A stretch of DNA of 64,000 nucleotides, taken from the NCBI GenBank assembly GCA_964352735.1, contig CAYGTC010000010.1:21607-85606 (forward strand), in the 5' to 3' direction. The notes under the pieces were generated by a model. The model was not told the DNA's origin. It worked only from the letters and a program-made list of their open reading frames with translations, and made no database searches. Origin of the DNA: NORP309 sp964352735. GTDB taxonomy: Bacteria > Pseudomonadota > Gammaproteobacteria > Xanthomonadales > Marinicellaceae. Position 1 is the first letter of the stretch. Each line of letters starts with the position of its first letter. Positions 1-9,589 of the stretch are shown piece by piece. A program made the position numbers and the translations under genes.

Positions 1-778
1 CGCTTGCCAGATTGAATACCCCACATGGGATACGAGAACTGCCAATGGCCAATAAGTAATCCGCATTGACATTGAAACCACCATTCTGATAGGCTTGTGC
101 ATCAGAAATAAAATAACTGTTTTGTAAAAAGGCATATGGCGTGTCGCTGCGCAGTGCACCCTGTTGGTCTTCATGCTGAAAACCAATTGTTAGATTGCCT
201 TGGTCAATATTGTGACCAAAAATAAAGCTGGCCTGTTTTTTTTCAAGATTATCGGTTTCAAATGAGTCACTGTAAGTGGCTTCAATTTCTGTGCCAGAAA
301 AGCCTTTTCTGGTAATGATATTGACCACGCCAGCAACGGCATTGGCACCATAAATGGCTGAGGCGCTTTGTGGCAATATTTCTACCCTTTGAATCATGAC
401 TGAAGGTATGCTTTGAAAATCACCATTGTCGACTGTTCTTTGACCATCTACCAATACCAATGTTCGACCACTGCCCAAACCACGTAAGTCGATTCGCACA
501 TCTCCATTACCATTCAGATTGGTTCGGCTGTTTATCGGAGAACCGTTAAAAACAGGGAGTCTTTGTAATAACTCACCTACATTTGTAATGCCTGTGCTCA
601 ATAATTGTTCTCTCTCAATAATTATTAGAGCTGGATTATTATCTATATTCAGATGTGTGCCTGTAATCGATTTGTTTTTTGCATAGCTGTATTGATTGAT
701 AACCACAGAGGTAATTACAGTGCCAAAAAATAAAACCCTTCTAATGGCGGCCAAAGCTTTGTTGTGCTGTATTTTCAT
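1..778 (-). CDS. TonB-dependent receptor, N-terminal part (runs off the left edge)
   Basis: Outer-membrane gated channel for an unknown ligand, energised by TonB. I translated the minus strand from an ATG at 776-778 and the frame stays open to base 1, about 259 codons. It starts with a signal-peptide-like stretch (about residues 1-33, hydrophobic FFGTVITSVVI). A plug domain follows (about 45-160) with the hallmark strings RIDLRGLGSGRTLVLVDGQR, SASAIYGANAVAGVVNIITR and GITNVGELLQRLP. These are characteristic of the plug of large receptors in Xanthomonas-like gammaproteobacteria. Barrel strands begin after about residue 165. The gene diverges from the ECF sigma operon at 1004, which may or may not regulate it. 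The remainder lies outside the window, so integrity cannot be judged. Confidence 0.9.
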   Translation of the reverse strand, partial: MKIQHNKALAAIRRVLFFGTVITSVVINQYSYAKNKSITGTHLNIDNNPALIIIEREQLLSTGITNVGELLQRLPVFNGSPINSRTNLNGNGDVRIDLRGLGSGRTLVLVDGQRTVDNGDFQSIPSVMIQRVEILPQSASAIYGANAVAGVVNIITRKGFSGTEIEATYSDSFETDNLEKKQASFIFGHNIDQGNLTIGFQHEDQQGALRSDTPYAFLQNSYFISDAQAYQNGGFNVNADYLLAIGSSRIPCGVFNLAS

Positions 779-925
779 AAGTTTGTAAGATTTTTCAATA
801 GGATTTAATAATGATTGTCCAATAAAGTTACGTTTTATAAACAATTTACATGATTTTAGATTAAAAACTATTAAAAGTGTAGTACTAATTTTCAGGTATG
901 ATTGGTTTTTTTATGTGTCAGATCA

Positions 926-953
926 TTGACATGGAAAATAGGTTTATCATATT
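926..953 (+). promoter_or_regulatory. Possible sigma-70-type promoter for the ECF operon
   Basis: A consensus -35 hexamer TTGACA is at 926-931. A weaker -10 candidate, CATATT, lies 16 bases further on at 948-953, about 50 bases before the sigma factor start. The -10 matches consensus at only four positions, so this is tentative. Confidence 0.3.
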
Positions 954-1003
954 TTTTTATAAAAAATGCAACCATTTATTAAGCTGCGACATCTATAGGA
1001 TTA

Positions 1004-1615
1004 ATGAGTATTAAATCTACATTTGATAGTGTGGCCTGTGATAAGTTAATTAAGGCAGCACAAAAAGGCGACATGGAATCACATGAAGTGATATTCCGGC
1101 AATTTTCGCCTGCGGTTTATAATTTAGCATTGAGGATAACATCACAAAAACAGGCTGCAGAAGATATCTTACAGAACACTTTTATCAATGTATTGAATAA
1201 AATCAAAAGCTTCAGATACGAAGCACCATTTGGTATGTGGTTACGTAAAATCACTGTGAATCAGGTATTGATGTATATCAGAAAACAGAATAATCATAAC
1301 AAATACCACATGTCATTACTTGATGAAGATAACATTGTTAATCTTTATCCATCCTTAATAGAACAATGTAATACCGAGGCAAAAACTTGTCATGCAGATA
1401 ACCAATTGGATTTATTTGTTTTGATGGAGCAATTGCCTCTGACAACAAGAACTATATTGTGGTTAAAAGAGGTAGAGGGTTATACACACCAGGAAATCGC
1501 AGAAATGATGGGCAAAACCCAGAGTTATTCTAAATCCGTGGTTTCACGGGCTTATCAAGTTTTACGGAGTCGCTTTATGACTTCATCAAAAAAACAAACA
1601 GTGGAGAAAAACTAA
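1004..1615 (+). CDS. ECF-type RNA polymerase sigma factor
   Basis: A 203-residue alternative sigma factor of the sigma-70/ECF class. Region 2 spans about residues 15-95 and includes AEDILQNTFINVLNKIKSFR and the MWLRKITVNQ helix. Region 4 spans about 130-190, with the helix-turn-helix GYTHQEIAEMMGKTQSYSKS. The ATG at 1004 has an AGGA Shine-Dalgarno sequence five bases upstream. The stop overlaps the next start by one base (TAATG), a translational coupling typical of sigma / anti-sigma pairs. Which signal it answers to is not visible. Confidence 0.88.
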   Translation: MSIKSTFDSVACDKLIKAAQKGDMESHEVIFRQFSPAVYNLALRITSQKQAAEDILQNTFINVLNKIKSFRYEAPFGMWLRKITVNQVLMYIRKQNNHNKYHMSLLDEDNIVNLYPSLIEQCNTEAKTCHADNQLDLFVLMEQLPLTTRTILWLKEVEGYTHQEIAEMMGKTQSYSKSVVSRAYQVLRSRFMTSSKKQTVEKN

Positions 1616-2214
1616 TGCATGCTAATGTCGATGAATTATTAGCAATAAAAGATGGCAAAACCCTAGCCATAAGTCCACATGTGGATAAATGTGCATACTG
1701 TCAACTAGCCTTGTATGAGTTAAAACAAACACAAAAAGAGTTGAACCAATTAACAGCAAAAGTGCCAGATAATGCTTGGAAAAATATTTGTAATGAATAC
1801 GATTCGATACAAAAAAAACGGCACAATCGACGTTTATTAACTGCCATTTATACGTTGGCGGCAACCGTATTAATTACTGGCGGCGGTATCATTTTTATGT
1901 TTGCAGGCTATGATACAAGGCAAAATGGCCAAGGCCGCCAACTCATGCAATTGATTGCTGATTCCAATGCATTAGAAAATATGATAGAGATACAACGTAC
2001 CACAGATAATCAGGCTTTGAACCAACAAGCATCCCTGAGTATCGATAAACTTAAATGGCGTTTGATGATGATCGATCAAAAAATCCAATCGCTTTCAGTG
2101 GATGATATCGATAAAAAAATGATTTTATGGCAAGATAGAATCAGAGCCTTAAAAGCCATCAGCGATGGTTACCATACATTAAACAATAATAACAATGAAC
2201 CCCAGCTATTATAG
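1615..2214 (+). CDS. Putative membrane-anchored anti-sigma factor
   Basis: A 199-residue protein coupled by a one-base overlap to the sigma factor. The N-terminal part carries an H-x3-C-x2-C arrangement (HVDKCAYC, about residues 22-29), like the zinc-binding anti-sigma (ZAS) fold. One transmembrane segment follows at about 79-101 (LAATVLITGGGIIFMFAG). The remaining roughly 95 residues are predicted periplasmic and look helical. Known ECF systems place an inhibitor here; binding to this particular sigma factor is inferred from gene order and the motif. Confidence 0.72.
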   Translation: MHANVDELLAIKDGKTLAISPHVDKCAYCQLALYELKQTQKELNQLTAKVPDNAWKNICNEYDSIQKKRHNRRLLTAIYTLAATVLITGGGIIFMFAGYDTRQNGQGRQLMQLIADSNALENMIEIQRTTDNQALNQQASLSIDKLKWRLMMIDQKIQSLSVDDIDKKMILWQDRIRALKAISDGYHTLNNNNNEPQLL

Positions 2215-2221
2215 GTGCCCT

Positions 2222-2704
2222 ATGAAAAATATCTTTTTATTCACCCTGTTATTGGCTTTTTATTTGCCCGTTCATGCTGGTGAAGAAAGTTGTAATTGTA
2301 CTGTTGAAGACATAGAAAAAGAAACGTCTTATTTGGCGAAAAAACTGCTTGAATTGACCAAAAAGGATCAGTTTGTTATTGAACATGAAAAATCTATGGA
2401 AACCATTATTGGTTTTTGTACTGATGTGACTGTTCACGGTATTATTTTGACCTGTATTACGCCGGATTTAGATCCTTTTAAAAAGGGAATGTTGACAGGA
2501 GATAAAGTTTTGCGGATAGATGAGTATAACTTTGTGAATAATACTTTGCAGGCAAGTGACAAAGCTTTTCGTCAGATGAAAGCACAAATAAAACCGGGGG
2601 ATCTATTGACCATTGAATACATCAGAGACGATGAGCTTAAAGAGGTGAAGATACAAGTCAGTGAAATCACCCATCCTGGTTTTAGGTTAGAGGTTTACCA
2701 ATAA
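2222..2704 (+). CDS. Secreted PDZ-domain protein
   Basis: A 160-residue exported protein, third gene of the ECF operon. I place the start at the ATG at 2222 because a clean signal peptide follows (KNIFLFTLLLAFYLPVHAG); an in-frame ATG at 2195 would add nine non-hydrophobic residues and overlap the anti-sigma gene. The C-terminal half resembles a PDZ fold: GIILTCITPDLDPF, then GMLTGDKVLRID, then KPGDLLTIEYIRDDELKEV. No protease domain is present, so it is not a DegS/HtrA enzyme. It may be a periplasmic sensor or scaffold for the sigma / anti-sigma pair, but that is only inference from position. Confidence 0.7.
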   Translation: MKNIFLFTLLLAFYLPVHAGEESCNCTVEDIEKETSYLAKKLLELTKKDQFVIEHEKSMETIIGFCTDVTVHGIILTCITPDLDPFKKGMLTGDKVLRIDEYNFVNNTLQASDKAFRQMKAQIKPGDLLTIEYIRDDELKEVKIQVSEITHPGFRLEVYQ

Positions 2705-2774
2705 TTTGTTCGTTTAATGGTTATTTCTGGCCCAGATATTGCGTCATTAAGCCATACGGCAACAAAGTAAATTT

Positions 2775-4403
2775 TTAAAAAGAGGTGCTCCATCTTAAAA
2801 ACCACGTTCTTCCAAACGATCGATAGGTCGCTGGCTGGGTACCACCATTGCTGGCACTTTCGATAAAAGCAGGAGCTTTATCAAAAATGTTATTGATACC
2901 AAAGGTCAGGTTCGTTTTATGAATCCCGAACTTATAGGAAACAGCCAGGTCATTGTAAGCTTGGCTACCAATACTTTGGGTAATTGTGTTGAAGTCTCCG
3001 CCGTTGCTGATTAAACTGAATTCATTAAAGTTTTGTAAATCAGCATGAATATTACCAATGTAGTTTAATACATAAGTGACGCCCCATACCCCATAATTCC
3101 AGTTTGCTGAAAGCTGTGCTTTGTCATCAAGATAAGTCGTGTTATTTGTAAATCGGCCTTCAAGAGATTGCTCAGGAGCACTGGCAAAATCTTGAGTGTC
3201 GTTATCCAATGTTTTGCTGTATTGCAGGTTTAAATCAAATTGGCCTAAATCACTACTGAAAGTATAGTTTAAGTCGAAATCAATGCCTTCAACTTCAGTG
3301 TTAGAAACATTAATGGGTCCACCAAGAACAGATATAATACTGCCATCTTCACGCCTAGAGACGCGTTGACATGCTGTGGAGATAGCACTGCCACTGTCTA
3401 AACAATTGAATATGTTTTCTCTTAAACTGAGTTTATTAAAGCCATCTTTTAAATCAAGTTGCCACCAGTTAATGGAACTACTGAGTCCTCTGATTGACTC
3501 TGGAGACCATGTGACACCCAATGACTTTGTTACTCCAACTTCGGGAGATAAATCGGGGTTACCTCCGGTAATCTGTCTTAGTTGAGCATCTGCCTGAAGC
3601 AACCCACCCTGCGGCACGCCTTGGGTCAGACAAATACTTTGTTGTTCTACAGTCAAAAGATTAAAAGACCCTGCCTCACATGGGTCAATAGCAATAGGGA
3701 AGGTGTTTATTGGTTTTGCAAAAAGTAAATCAATGCTGGGTTCGTGGAATACTTCATTGTATGTAGCACGAATATTTATTGAATCTAATGGTTGATAATT
3801 AAAGCTGCCTTGTAATGTGGTATTAGATTCTCCTGTTGAATAGTCACCATAATGGACTCCTACATTCAGGTCTAATTTGCCATATGATTTGTTTTCTAAC
3901 AAAGGTGCATTAAATTCGGCATACAAACTTTTTACATTGTAATTATTAGGTGGTGGCACTGGTTTGCCAAGAGGATAGCCAATACGGGCAATGGATTGAT
4001 CAGCAATAAACTCTGAATCCAGTTCTCTGTACTCAACACCAAATGCAGAGTGAACTGAACCAGCAGGTAAATCAAATAAAACACCAGAGGCATTGGCATT
4101 AAATACACTTAATTGTGTTGTGGTAACATCAGTCATTGTTGAGCTGATGTAATCTGTCATTTCAGGTGTTATCGTTCCGGTACCACCAAACAAGTTTAAT
4201 GGTACACAATTGGCTATAACATTATCAGGTGTGCCACAAGTAGCCACGCCATTGGTGTCAAAAAATGAAGGGCCTAATGCACTGAACAAACGAGAATTGA
4301 TGAATCGGTTAAATGTTTTTGCCTGATTTTTTCTATGTACATAATTATAGCTGGCTTCCAGCAAAGGCATCACATAATTGTTGAATATGTTTTGGTGCAT
4401 CAT
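2775..4403 (-). pseudogene. TonB-dependent receptor, 5'-truncated remnant
   Basis: This frame encodes the C-terminal roughly 530 residues of a large TonB receptor. Features include LFSALGPSFFDTNGVATCG, NCVPLNLFGGTGTITPEM, many alternating beta strands, LTFGINNIFDKAPAF and a terminal phenylalanine (RWSTSF) as in outer-membrane barrels. There is no signal peptide and no plug domain. The first roughly 14 codons (4403 to about 4362) are actually penicillin-acylase DNA read in another frame, so receptor homology starts at about 4362. A functional receptor of this type is normally about 900-1000 residues. I read it as a deletion remnant that is probably not exported. Confidence 0.8.
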
Positions 4404-4752
4404 GGTATTCTTGTTGAGAGTATTTTACCAATTGTAATTTGCGTACAAATACATCCCACCGAAGGTGGTCTTTACCTTTGATTGCAGAGACTTGACCAGA
4501 TAATTTAATATAAGCTTGTTCCATGTAATGAAACTCATCTTCGGCACGGGCATAAGCGGCCCCAAAGATGACATCTGCATCAGTTTTACCATAGACATGT
4601 GGAACCCCAAAGTTGTCTCGATAAATGGTTGCTTGATAAATATTTGAGCTCTTTTTGTGTTTTTGACAACCGCTACAGAAGAGAACAACCATAATGAATA
4701 TCTGAATTATTTGCACTATACTTAAATACCTTTGCGATTTTAAAATTGGCAC
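4345..4752 (-). pseudogene. Penicillin acylase family (S45) lipoprotein, N-terminal remnant
   Basis: A 135-codon frame from a GTG at 4752. It has a lipoprotein-like leader (IFIMVVLFCSGC). The opening of an N-terminal-nucleophile acylase of the penicillin / acyl-homoserine-lactone acylase family follows: YRDNFGVPHVYGKTDADV, FGAAYARAEDEFHYMEQ, LSGQVSAIKG and IQQLCDAFA. Homology stops at about 4362, after CDAFA. The frame then runs into receptor DNA and terminates. The beta-chain with its catalytic serine is entirely missing, so no enzyme activity is expected. A GTG eight codons downstream is an alternative start. Confidence 0.75.
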
Positions 4753-4804
4753 ATTAGCATGCTTGATACATTCAATCGTGCGCTTGCATCCAGGCGTACG
4801 TTTT

Positions 4805-5694
4805 TTATTGGAGATTCTTTTTATATTGAGAAGGTGTCAGGCCAGTCTGTTTTTTGAATATGTGATTGAAGGTAGTTTTTGAATTAAACCCACAATCAAA
4901 AGCCAGCTTTAAAACGGCTGATTTGTTGTTCTTTTTAATCCTTTTTTAAATTCATTTAAACGATAAGTGTTGATGTAATCATAAAAATTGGTGCCTGCTT
5001 TTTCATTGATAAGCCTTGATAGTGAACGTGGATTAATGTCCATGACATCGGCCAATGTGTTCAATGATAAATCGTTAATCAGGTAAGGTTTTTGTGTTTC
5101 CATACAAAGCTCTAACTGGTTGAGTGTTGTTGTCATTTTGATGCCAGTATGTGTTTTTGTTAGGGATTTTATGGCTGTTTGCCTGTGTCATTTTCTGAGG
5201 TAACCTTTTGTACCAATCCAGTAGGTAGTCAATAATAACAGCATTAACAGTGGATAATAATGCTTTAAAGGCAGTGAATCAGCATAGAAAATAATGTCAT
5301 AAACCCTTTGTGCAAACCACAATAAAAAAAACAAGGAATATAAAATGATTGGTTTTTGTATCCAATTGAGATTCTTTTTATGTATATCCGAATAGTTGTC
5401 TTTAACCCATCGTGAATAATTCATCAGCATTTTTATACTTAAACTTAAGTATAAAAGAATTGAGAAAATACCGCCAAATTGTTGGATAGACCACAGCAAA
5501 TCATATTGATTGGAAGGGCTGGCGATCAAATACTGGTTAACTTTGAGATACAGTGGGCTGAGGTAATAAATCAATATAAGAGCCAGTAAAGTGTTCGTTG
5601 ATTTTATGGGTTTATTGAAAAATAACAGTACCGATAATAAAAGTCCATGAATGGCACCAACTAAAATAATCAGGTTATAAATGTTGATTGTCAT
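4805..5694 (-). pseudogene. AraC-family membrane-anchored regulator, broken by a stop and a frameshift
   Basis: Reading the minus strand from the ATG at 5694 gives about 168 residues with roughly five hydrophobic segments, ending at a TGA at 5188-5190. The same frame continues past the stop through NQLELCMETQKPYLI and SLNTLADVMDINPRSLSRLI, the first helix-turn-helix of an AraC domain. At about 4925, in a run of A residues, one base appears to be missing and the second helix-turn-helix continues in another frame (LAFDCGFNSKTTFNHIFKKQ, TGLTPSQYKK), ending with TAA at 4805-4807. Two independent lesions make a true pseudogene more likely than a sequencing error. The family couples a membrane sensor region to DNA binding. 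Confidence 0.78.
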
Positions 5695-5883
5695 GAATCA
5701 TTAGTAAAGGCAGTGATATGACCTTAATAGTAGCAGAGACGATTTTTATTGTAAACTTTGTCATTGATACCACTGTTTAGATATAAAACGATGAATGAGA
5801 TTGATGACCATTTGATAAAAAGATGCGACGGATTCAACAAGCGCAGCATCTGTGTGTGTATCTTAATCAAAAAATATTAATCC

Positions 5884-8124
5884 ATGTCATTATTAAAAAA
5901 AATTGTATGCTCTGTACTGCTTTCAGCTGTATTTATTTCATCAGATGTGATGAGTGCTATTGTGCTGGATGGTGTGTTAAATGATTCAGAGTGGCAGCGG
6001 GCGCAAAAATTTGATCAACTGATCACTGTAGAGCCATACTCTTTATCAAAATCAGAATACCTCAGTGAGGTATTGGTGTTTTCAGATAAAAACGGCATCT
6101 ATTTTGGCATCAAAAACTCTCAACCCGCTGATACACGAAACAACGATACTTCGCCAAGAGACATGAACATGACTTCAGATAAAAATAACATTGTCATTGA
6201 TTTTGATGGCAATGGTCACTCTGCGTATGCGTTTGAAGTGGGCAGCGCAGGTTCTATCAGAGATGGTATTTGGAACAATGAAAATAATTATTCTTCAGAG
6301 TGGGATGGTAACTGGCAAGCACGAACCAGCAATAACAGCTCAGCATGGATTGTAGAAATACACATCCCCTGGGATATCGTCTCGATGAAAAAAAATGATC
6401 AAAATATGAGAACGGTCAAATGGTACTTTTCTCGTTCAGTTGCTCACAATAACCAAGTTTATGCGAACGTCGCAACAGTTGGTTCAAGGCAAGGCTTTTT
6501 AACCGATTTTACTGCTTTGCAAATACAAGATTTTGTGGCATCTTCGTATCAAGTCTATGGTTACGCTACCGCCAGACAAGATTTTTTGCAAAAACAAGTA
6601 ACATCAGACATTGGTGTTGATCTTTTTTGGAAGTCTGGTGGAGGTCAACAATTGAGTGTAACGGTTAACCCTGATTTTGGTCAGATAGAAAGCGATAACC
6701 TGGTGGTTAATTTTGCACCAACTGAAGTATTTTTTAATGAACGCAGGCCATTTTTTACAGAAAATCAATCGCTTTTTGATATCAGAGGGGCCAATGGTTT
6801 GAGGCTAATAAATACCAGAAGGATCGGTGCCAGACCAGATGCCGGGGACGCTGTGCTATCTGATATTGATGGCGCGATTAAATACACCAATAATGCCGAT
6901 AACCTGACTTATGGTTTATTTGCAGCATCAGAATCTAAAAACGGTGTCATTGATGGCCGTGATTTTTTTGCAACGCGCTTTTTACGCCGTTTAAATGATC
7001 AATCCATTGGTTTTTTAGGTACTTATACAGATCGAGCTGACATTGATCGAACAGCACAAGTATATGCATTTGATCATGAATATCGATGGCGTAATAAATT
7101 TGAATTAAGAAGCCAAATCATTAGGACTGACATCAATGATAAGGGCAATAACAACAGTGGAACAGGTGGGTCCGTACGGTTTGAGCACCAAATTAATGAG
7201 AACACCAGTCAAAGATTTGAAATCAGCCATTATACCAATGATCTTGAAGTACATGATTTTGGTTTCTTGCCTCGCAATAACCTCAATACTGCACGCTATT
7301 TTGGTTCTTTTAAAAAGAACAATTTTACTGAGAGCAGGCTTACCCAAGAGCGTGAAATACGAGTAGATGCCAATATCAGGGGCAATGATTCAGGCGATAC
7401 TTTGGGTTCTTATTATCGATTTATGGATATATGGCGTTATAAAAACTCATCTTCTTTAAGTTGGTATTTCGAATATTTAAGCTCAGGCAAAGATGATTTG
7501 TTCAGCCGAGGCAATGGTCTATTGGATACTGACTCAGGTTATACTTTGAGTGCCACTTATTTTGCTAAAAACACTGGGAAATTTAGAAACCATGGTTTTT
7601 TAAATTATATTGATACGTATATTGGTGGCCAAGGCTTTTCAGCACATATACATCCCAGTTATTATTTTACTGATAAATATAATGTTTCACTGGGGATTTA
7701 TTATACTGACACCAATGATTGGTTAAATTGGAAACAAGACGATATTGTTGGATCTTATCATCGCAAACAACTCAGAAATATCCTGGACTTTAATGCCAAT
7801 TTCAGTCAAAAACAAGAGCTCAGGCTTCGCTTTCAATGGATCGCTGTGAGTGCGGAGGCTAAAAAACAGTTATTATTAAATGATCAAGGTGGCCTATCAC
7901 AAACAGATTTGATGGAAGTCAATGATTTCAGCATCAGTAATACGGCTTTACAAATTCGTTATCGGTATGAAATCGCACCCTTGTCAAATCTGTATGTGGT
8001 GTATACTCGAGCAGGCAATGCTTCTTTTGATAATGATTTGGGTATTGTAAATTTATTTGATTCAGGTATTAATCAGATTAATGGTGATAACTTTCTGGTG
8101 AAAGTCCGATTTAAATTTTTATGA
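5884..8124 (+). CDS. DUF5916 outer-membrane protein with CBM9-like N-terminal domain
   Basis: A 746-residue exported protein. The signal peptide is about residues 1-24. A carbohydrate-binding family 9-like (DOMON-type) beta-sandwich covers about 25-215 (LDGVLNDSEWQRAQKFDQ, then IVIDFDGNGHSAYAF). A DUF5916 beta-barrel-like region runs to the end, with the characteristic PTEVFFNERRPFFTENQSLF near 275 and a C-terminal VKVRFKFL. The family is common in Bacteroidetes and marine gammaproteobacteria. Its biochemical function is not established, and binding of a glycan is only suggested by the first domain. It stands alone between the decayed locus and the next secreted protein. Confidence 0.82.
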   Translation: MSLLKKIVCSVLLSAVFISSDVMSAIVLDGVLNDSEWQRAQKFDQLITVEPYSLSKSEYLSEVLVFSDKNGIYFGIKNSQPADTRNNDTSPRDMNMTSDKNNIVIDFDGNGHSAYAFEVGSAGSIRDGIWNNENNYSSEWDGNWQARTSNNSSAWIVEIHIPWDIVSMKKNDQNMRTVKWYFSRSVAHNNQVYANVATVGSRQGFLTDFTALQIQDFVASSYQVYGYATARQDFLQKQVTSDIGVDLFWKSGGGQQLSVTVNPDFGQIESDNLVVNFAPTEVFFNERRPFFTENQSLFDIRGANGLRLINTRRIGARPDAGDAVLSDIDGAIKYTNNADNLTYGLFAASESKNGVIDGRDFFATRFLRRLNDQSIGFLGTYTDRADIDRTAQVYAFDHEYRWRNKFELRSQIIRTDINDKGNNNSGTGGSVRFEHQINENTSQRFEISHYTNDLEVHDFGFLPRNNLNTARYFGSFKKNNFTESRLTQEREIRVDANIRGNDSGDTLGSYYRFMDIWRYKNSSSLSWYFEYLSSGKDDLFSRGNGLLDTDSGYTLSATYFAKNTGKFRNHGFLNYIDTYIGGQGFSAHIHPSYYFTDKYNVSLGIYYTDTNDWLNWKQDDIVGSYHRKQLRNILDFNANFSQKQELRLRFQWIAVSAEAKKQLLLNDQGGLSQTDLMEVNDFSISNTALQIRYRYEIAPLSNLYVVYTRAGNASFDNDLGIVNLFDSGINQINGDNFLVKVRFKFL

Positions 8125-8169
8125 ATATGGTTTCTAGTCATGAAATGACCGTTTATTTAAATAAATCGG

Positions 8170-8248
8170 GATCTCAGCATAACTATGATAAAGATAATTA
8201 AACCTATCAGCTGTTCTCTATTTTTTGTCATATAGTTATGCAGAGATC
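8170..8248. repeat. 79-bp element with 17-bp inverted ends
   Basis: The left arm at 8170-8186 (GATCTCAGCATAACTAT) and the right arm at 8232-8248 are inverted repeats with 16 of 17 positions matching, separated by 45 AT-rich bases. A further copy of one arm (16 of 17 identical to the left arm) is at 63953-63969 near the right edge. It looks like a small palindromic intergenic element (MITE- or REP-like) rather than an intrinsic terminator, because the right arm is not followed by a T tract. Confidence 0.6.
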
Positions 8249-8348
8249 TCAAATCATCAATCTTTACAATAAATAAAAAATTAATTGGCGTAAATCTCTA
8301 TCTAATCTCGCATGTATAGATATTAATAATTAAAAAAGGGGTATCTTT

Positions 8349-9500
8349 ATGCATCGCAATACAACAATTGTATTAACGCTGTTTTTTTTAGTCAGCACCA
8401 GTGTTTGGTCACAACAAGTGGAAATGCGCATTTTGTCAAATCACAATGCAGTCAATCATTATCCTGGTAACGATGGCCTTATTGGTAACGCAGATGATGT
8501 CTTGTCTGCAAATTCAACCGTTAATAATGGTTCAGAACCAAACATGGCAGGCAGTTACGGTTACAATGCTTTTAATTTTGGTGGGGCTTCAAATGAAAAT
8601 ACATTACCAACAGGTTTTAATGCCATAACATTTGTTAATGGCAATGTTACTGTAGATCAATCGGTATTCAACAATGGTGGAGGAGCCATTGTCAGTGCTT
8701 TGAATATCACCAGTGGCAGCGAACCTTTTCCTGGCCACGGTGCATATACATCAACAATTACTGCTGTTAACAGTGGCAGTTATAATCCAACAACTCGCGA
8801 TTTCACCTTAAATGTAGACATTTCATTTTTAATCAATGGCAATACCTCAACAGAGCCAGGATTGATGTTGAGTGGAACTGCAGTAATGTTGCAAGCCAGC
8901 GAGTTTTCAACCGGTTCAGGCGATGCTTATGTAGATGATGTGTTGGTTCCTTTGGCGCAAGCCTCAGGGGCCAGTAGTTTGGTCTATTTTGATGGGTCGG
9001 GAATGCTAACTAATTTAGGTTTTCCAATCAGGTTTGTGATCTCGGCTACCAATGGTGGCAGTGGTTTTGCCATCAATCAAGGCATATCTGGCAGTTGGTT
9101 TGAGCCGGCCACCAGTGGCCAAGGTTTCTTAATTGATGTGGATCCAACCATAGACTTTATTTTTGTCGCATGGTTCACCTATAACGATGGTGAAAATGTG
9201 AAAGCGATTGGATCACCTGATCAACGCTGGTTCTCTGCATCGGGTAATTACAGTGGAAATGGCGCAAATCTGCCCATATTTGTATCATCTGGTGGTGTTT
9301 TTGATGACCCACAATCAACCACCACTAAACAAGACGGTACTATGAATATTTCATTTTCAGATTGCGGTTCTGGTACCATACAATACAATATTGCCAGTGC
9401 TGGCTTGAGTGGCACCATTCCAATTCAGCGCGCATTACCGGGTACTGCTATGTTGTGTGAGGCTTTAATACCAGCAATAAATACTGACTCACAGAAATAA
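8349..9500 (+). CDS. Secreted protein of unknown function with a 'GSWFEP..SGQGF' module
   Basis: A 383-residue exported protein. The ATG at 8349 is preceded by AAAAGGGG, a good ribosome binding site, and a signal peptide spans about residues 1-21 (VLTLFFLVSTSVWS). The first about 220 residues are Asn/Ser/Gly-rich and beta-like, with no catalytic motif I recognise. From about residue 238 it carries the module seen in other secreted proteins of this window (ISGSWFEPATSGQGFLIDVD, FVAWFTYNDGE), including a pair of cysteines near the end. Likely extracellular or surface-exposed; the function is not known. Confidence 0.75.
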   Translation: MHRNTTIVLTLFFLVSTSVWSQQVEMRILSNHNAVNHYPGNDGLIGNADDVLSANSTVNNGSEPNMAGSYGYNAFNFGGASNENTLPTGFNAITFVNGNVTVDQSVFNNGGGAIVSALNITSGSEPFPGHGAYTSTITAVNSGSYNPTTRDFTLNVDISFLINGNTSTEPGLMLSGTAVMLQASEFSTGSGDAYVDDVLVPLAQASGASSLVYFDGSGMLTNLGFPIRFVISATNGGSGFAINQGISGSWFEPATSGQGFLIDVDPTIDFIFVAWFTYNDGENVKAIGSPDQRWFSASGNYSGNGANLPIFVSSGGVFDDPQSTTTKQDGTMNISFSDCGSGTIQYNIASAGLSGTIPIQRALPGTAMLCEALIPAINTDSQK

Positions 9501-9534
9501 TAAAGGCAAAGCATTCAAAAATATTTTTTGGTAA

Positions 9535-9573
9535 AAGCTTAAAAATCATGCGCATGGTGTGGTTTTTAAGCTT
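9535..9573. terminator. Bidirectional intrinsic terminator
   Basis: Perfect 11-bp arms AAGCTTAAAAA (9535-9545) and TTTTTAAGCTT (9563-9573) lie between two convergent genes. The arms supply A/T tracts on both sides, so it can serve both the secreted protein gene and the beta-lactamase-like gene. Confidence 0.7.
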
Positions 9574-9589
9574 GTCTATTTTTGTAATG

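Noticed and set aside
800..850. A possible Fur box upstream of the TonB receptor
   Set aside because: AATAATGATTGTC only partly resembles the 19-bp Fur consensus and lacks a good palindrome, so iron control is not supported.
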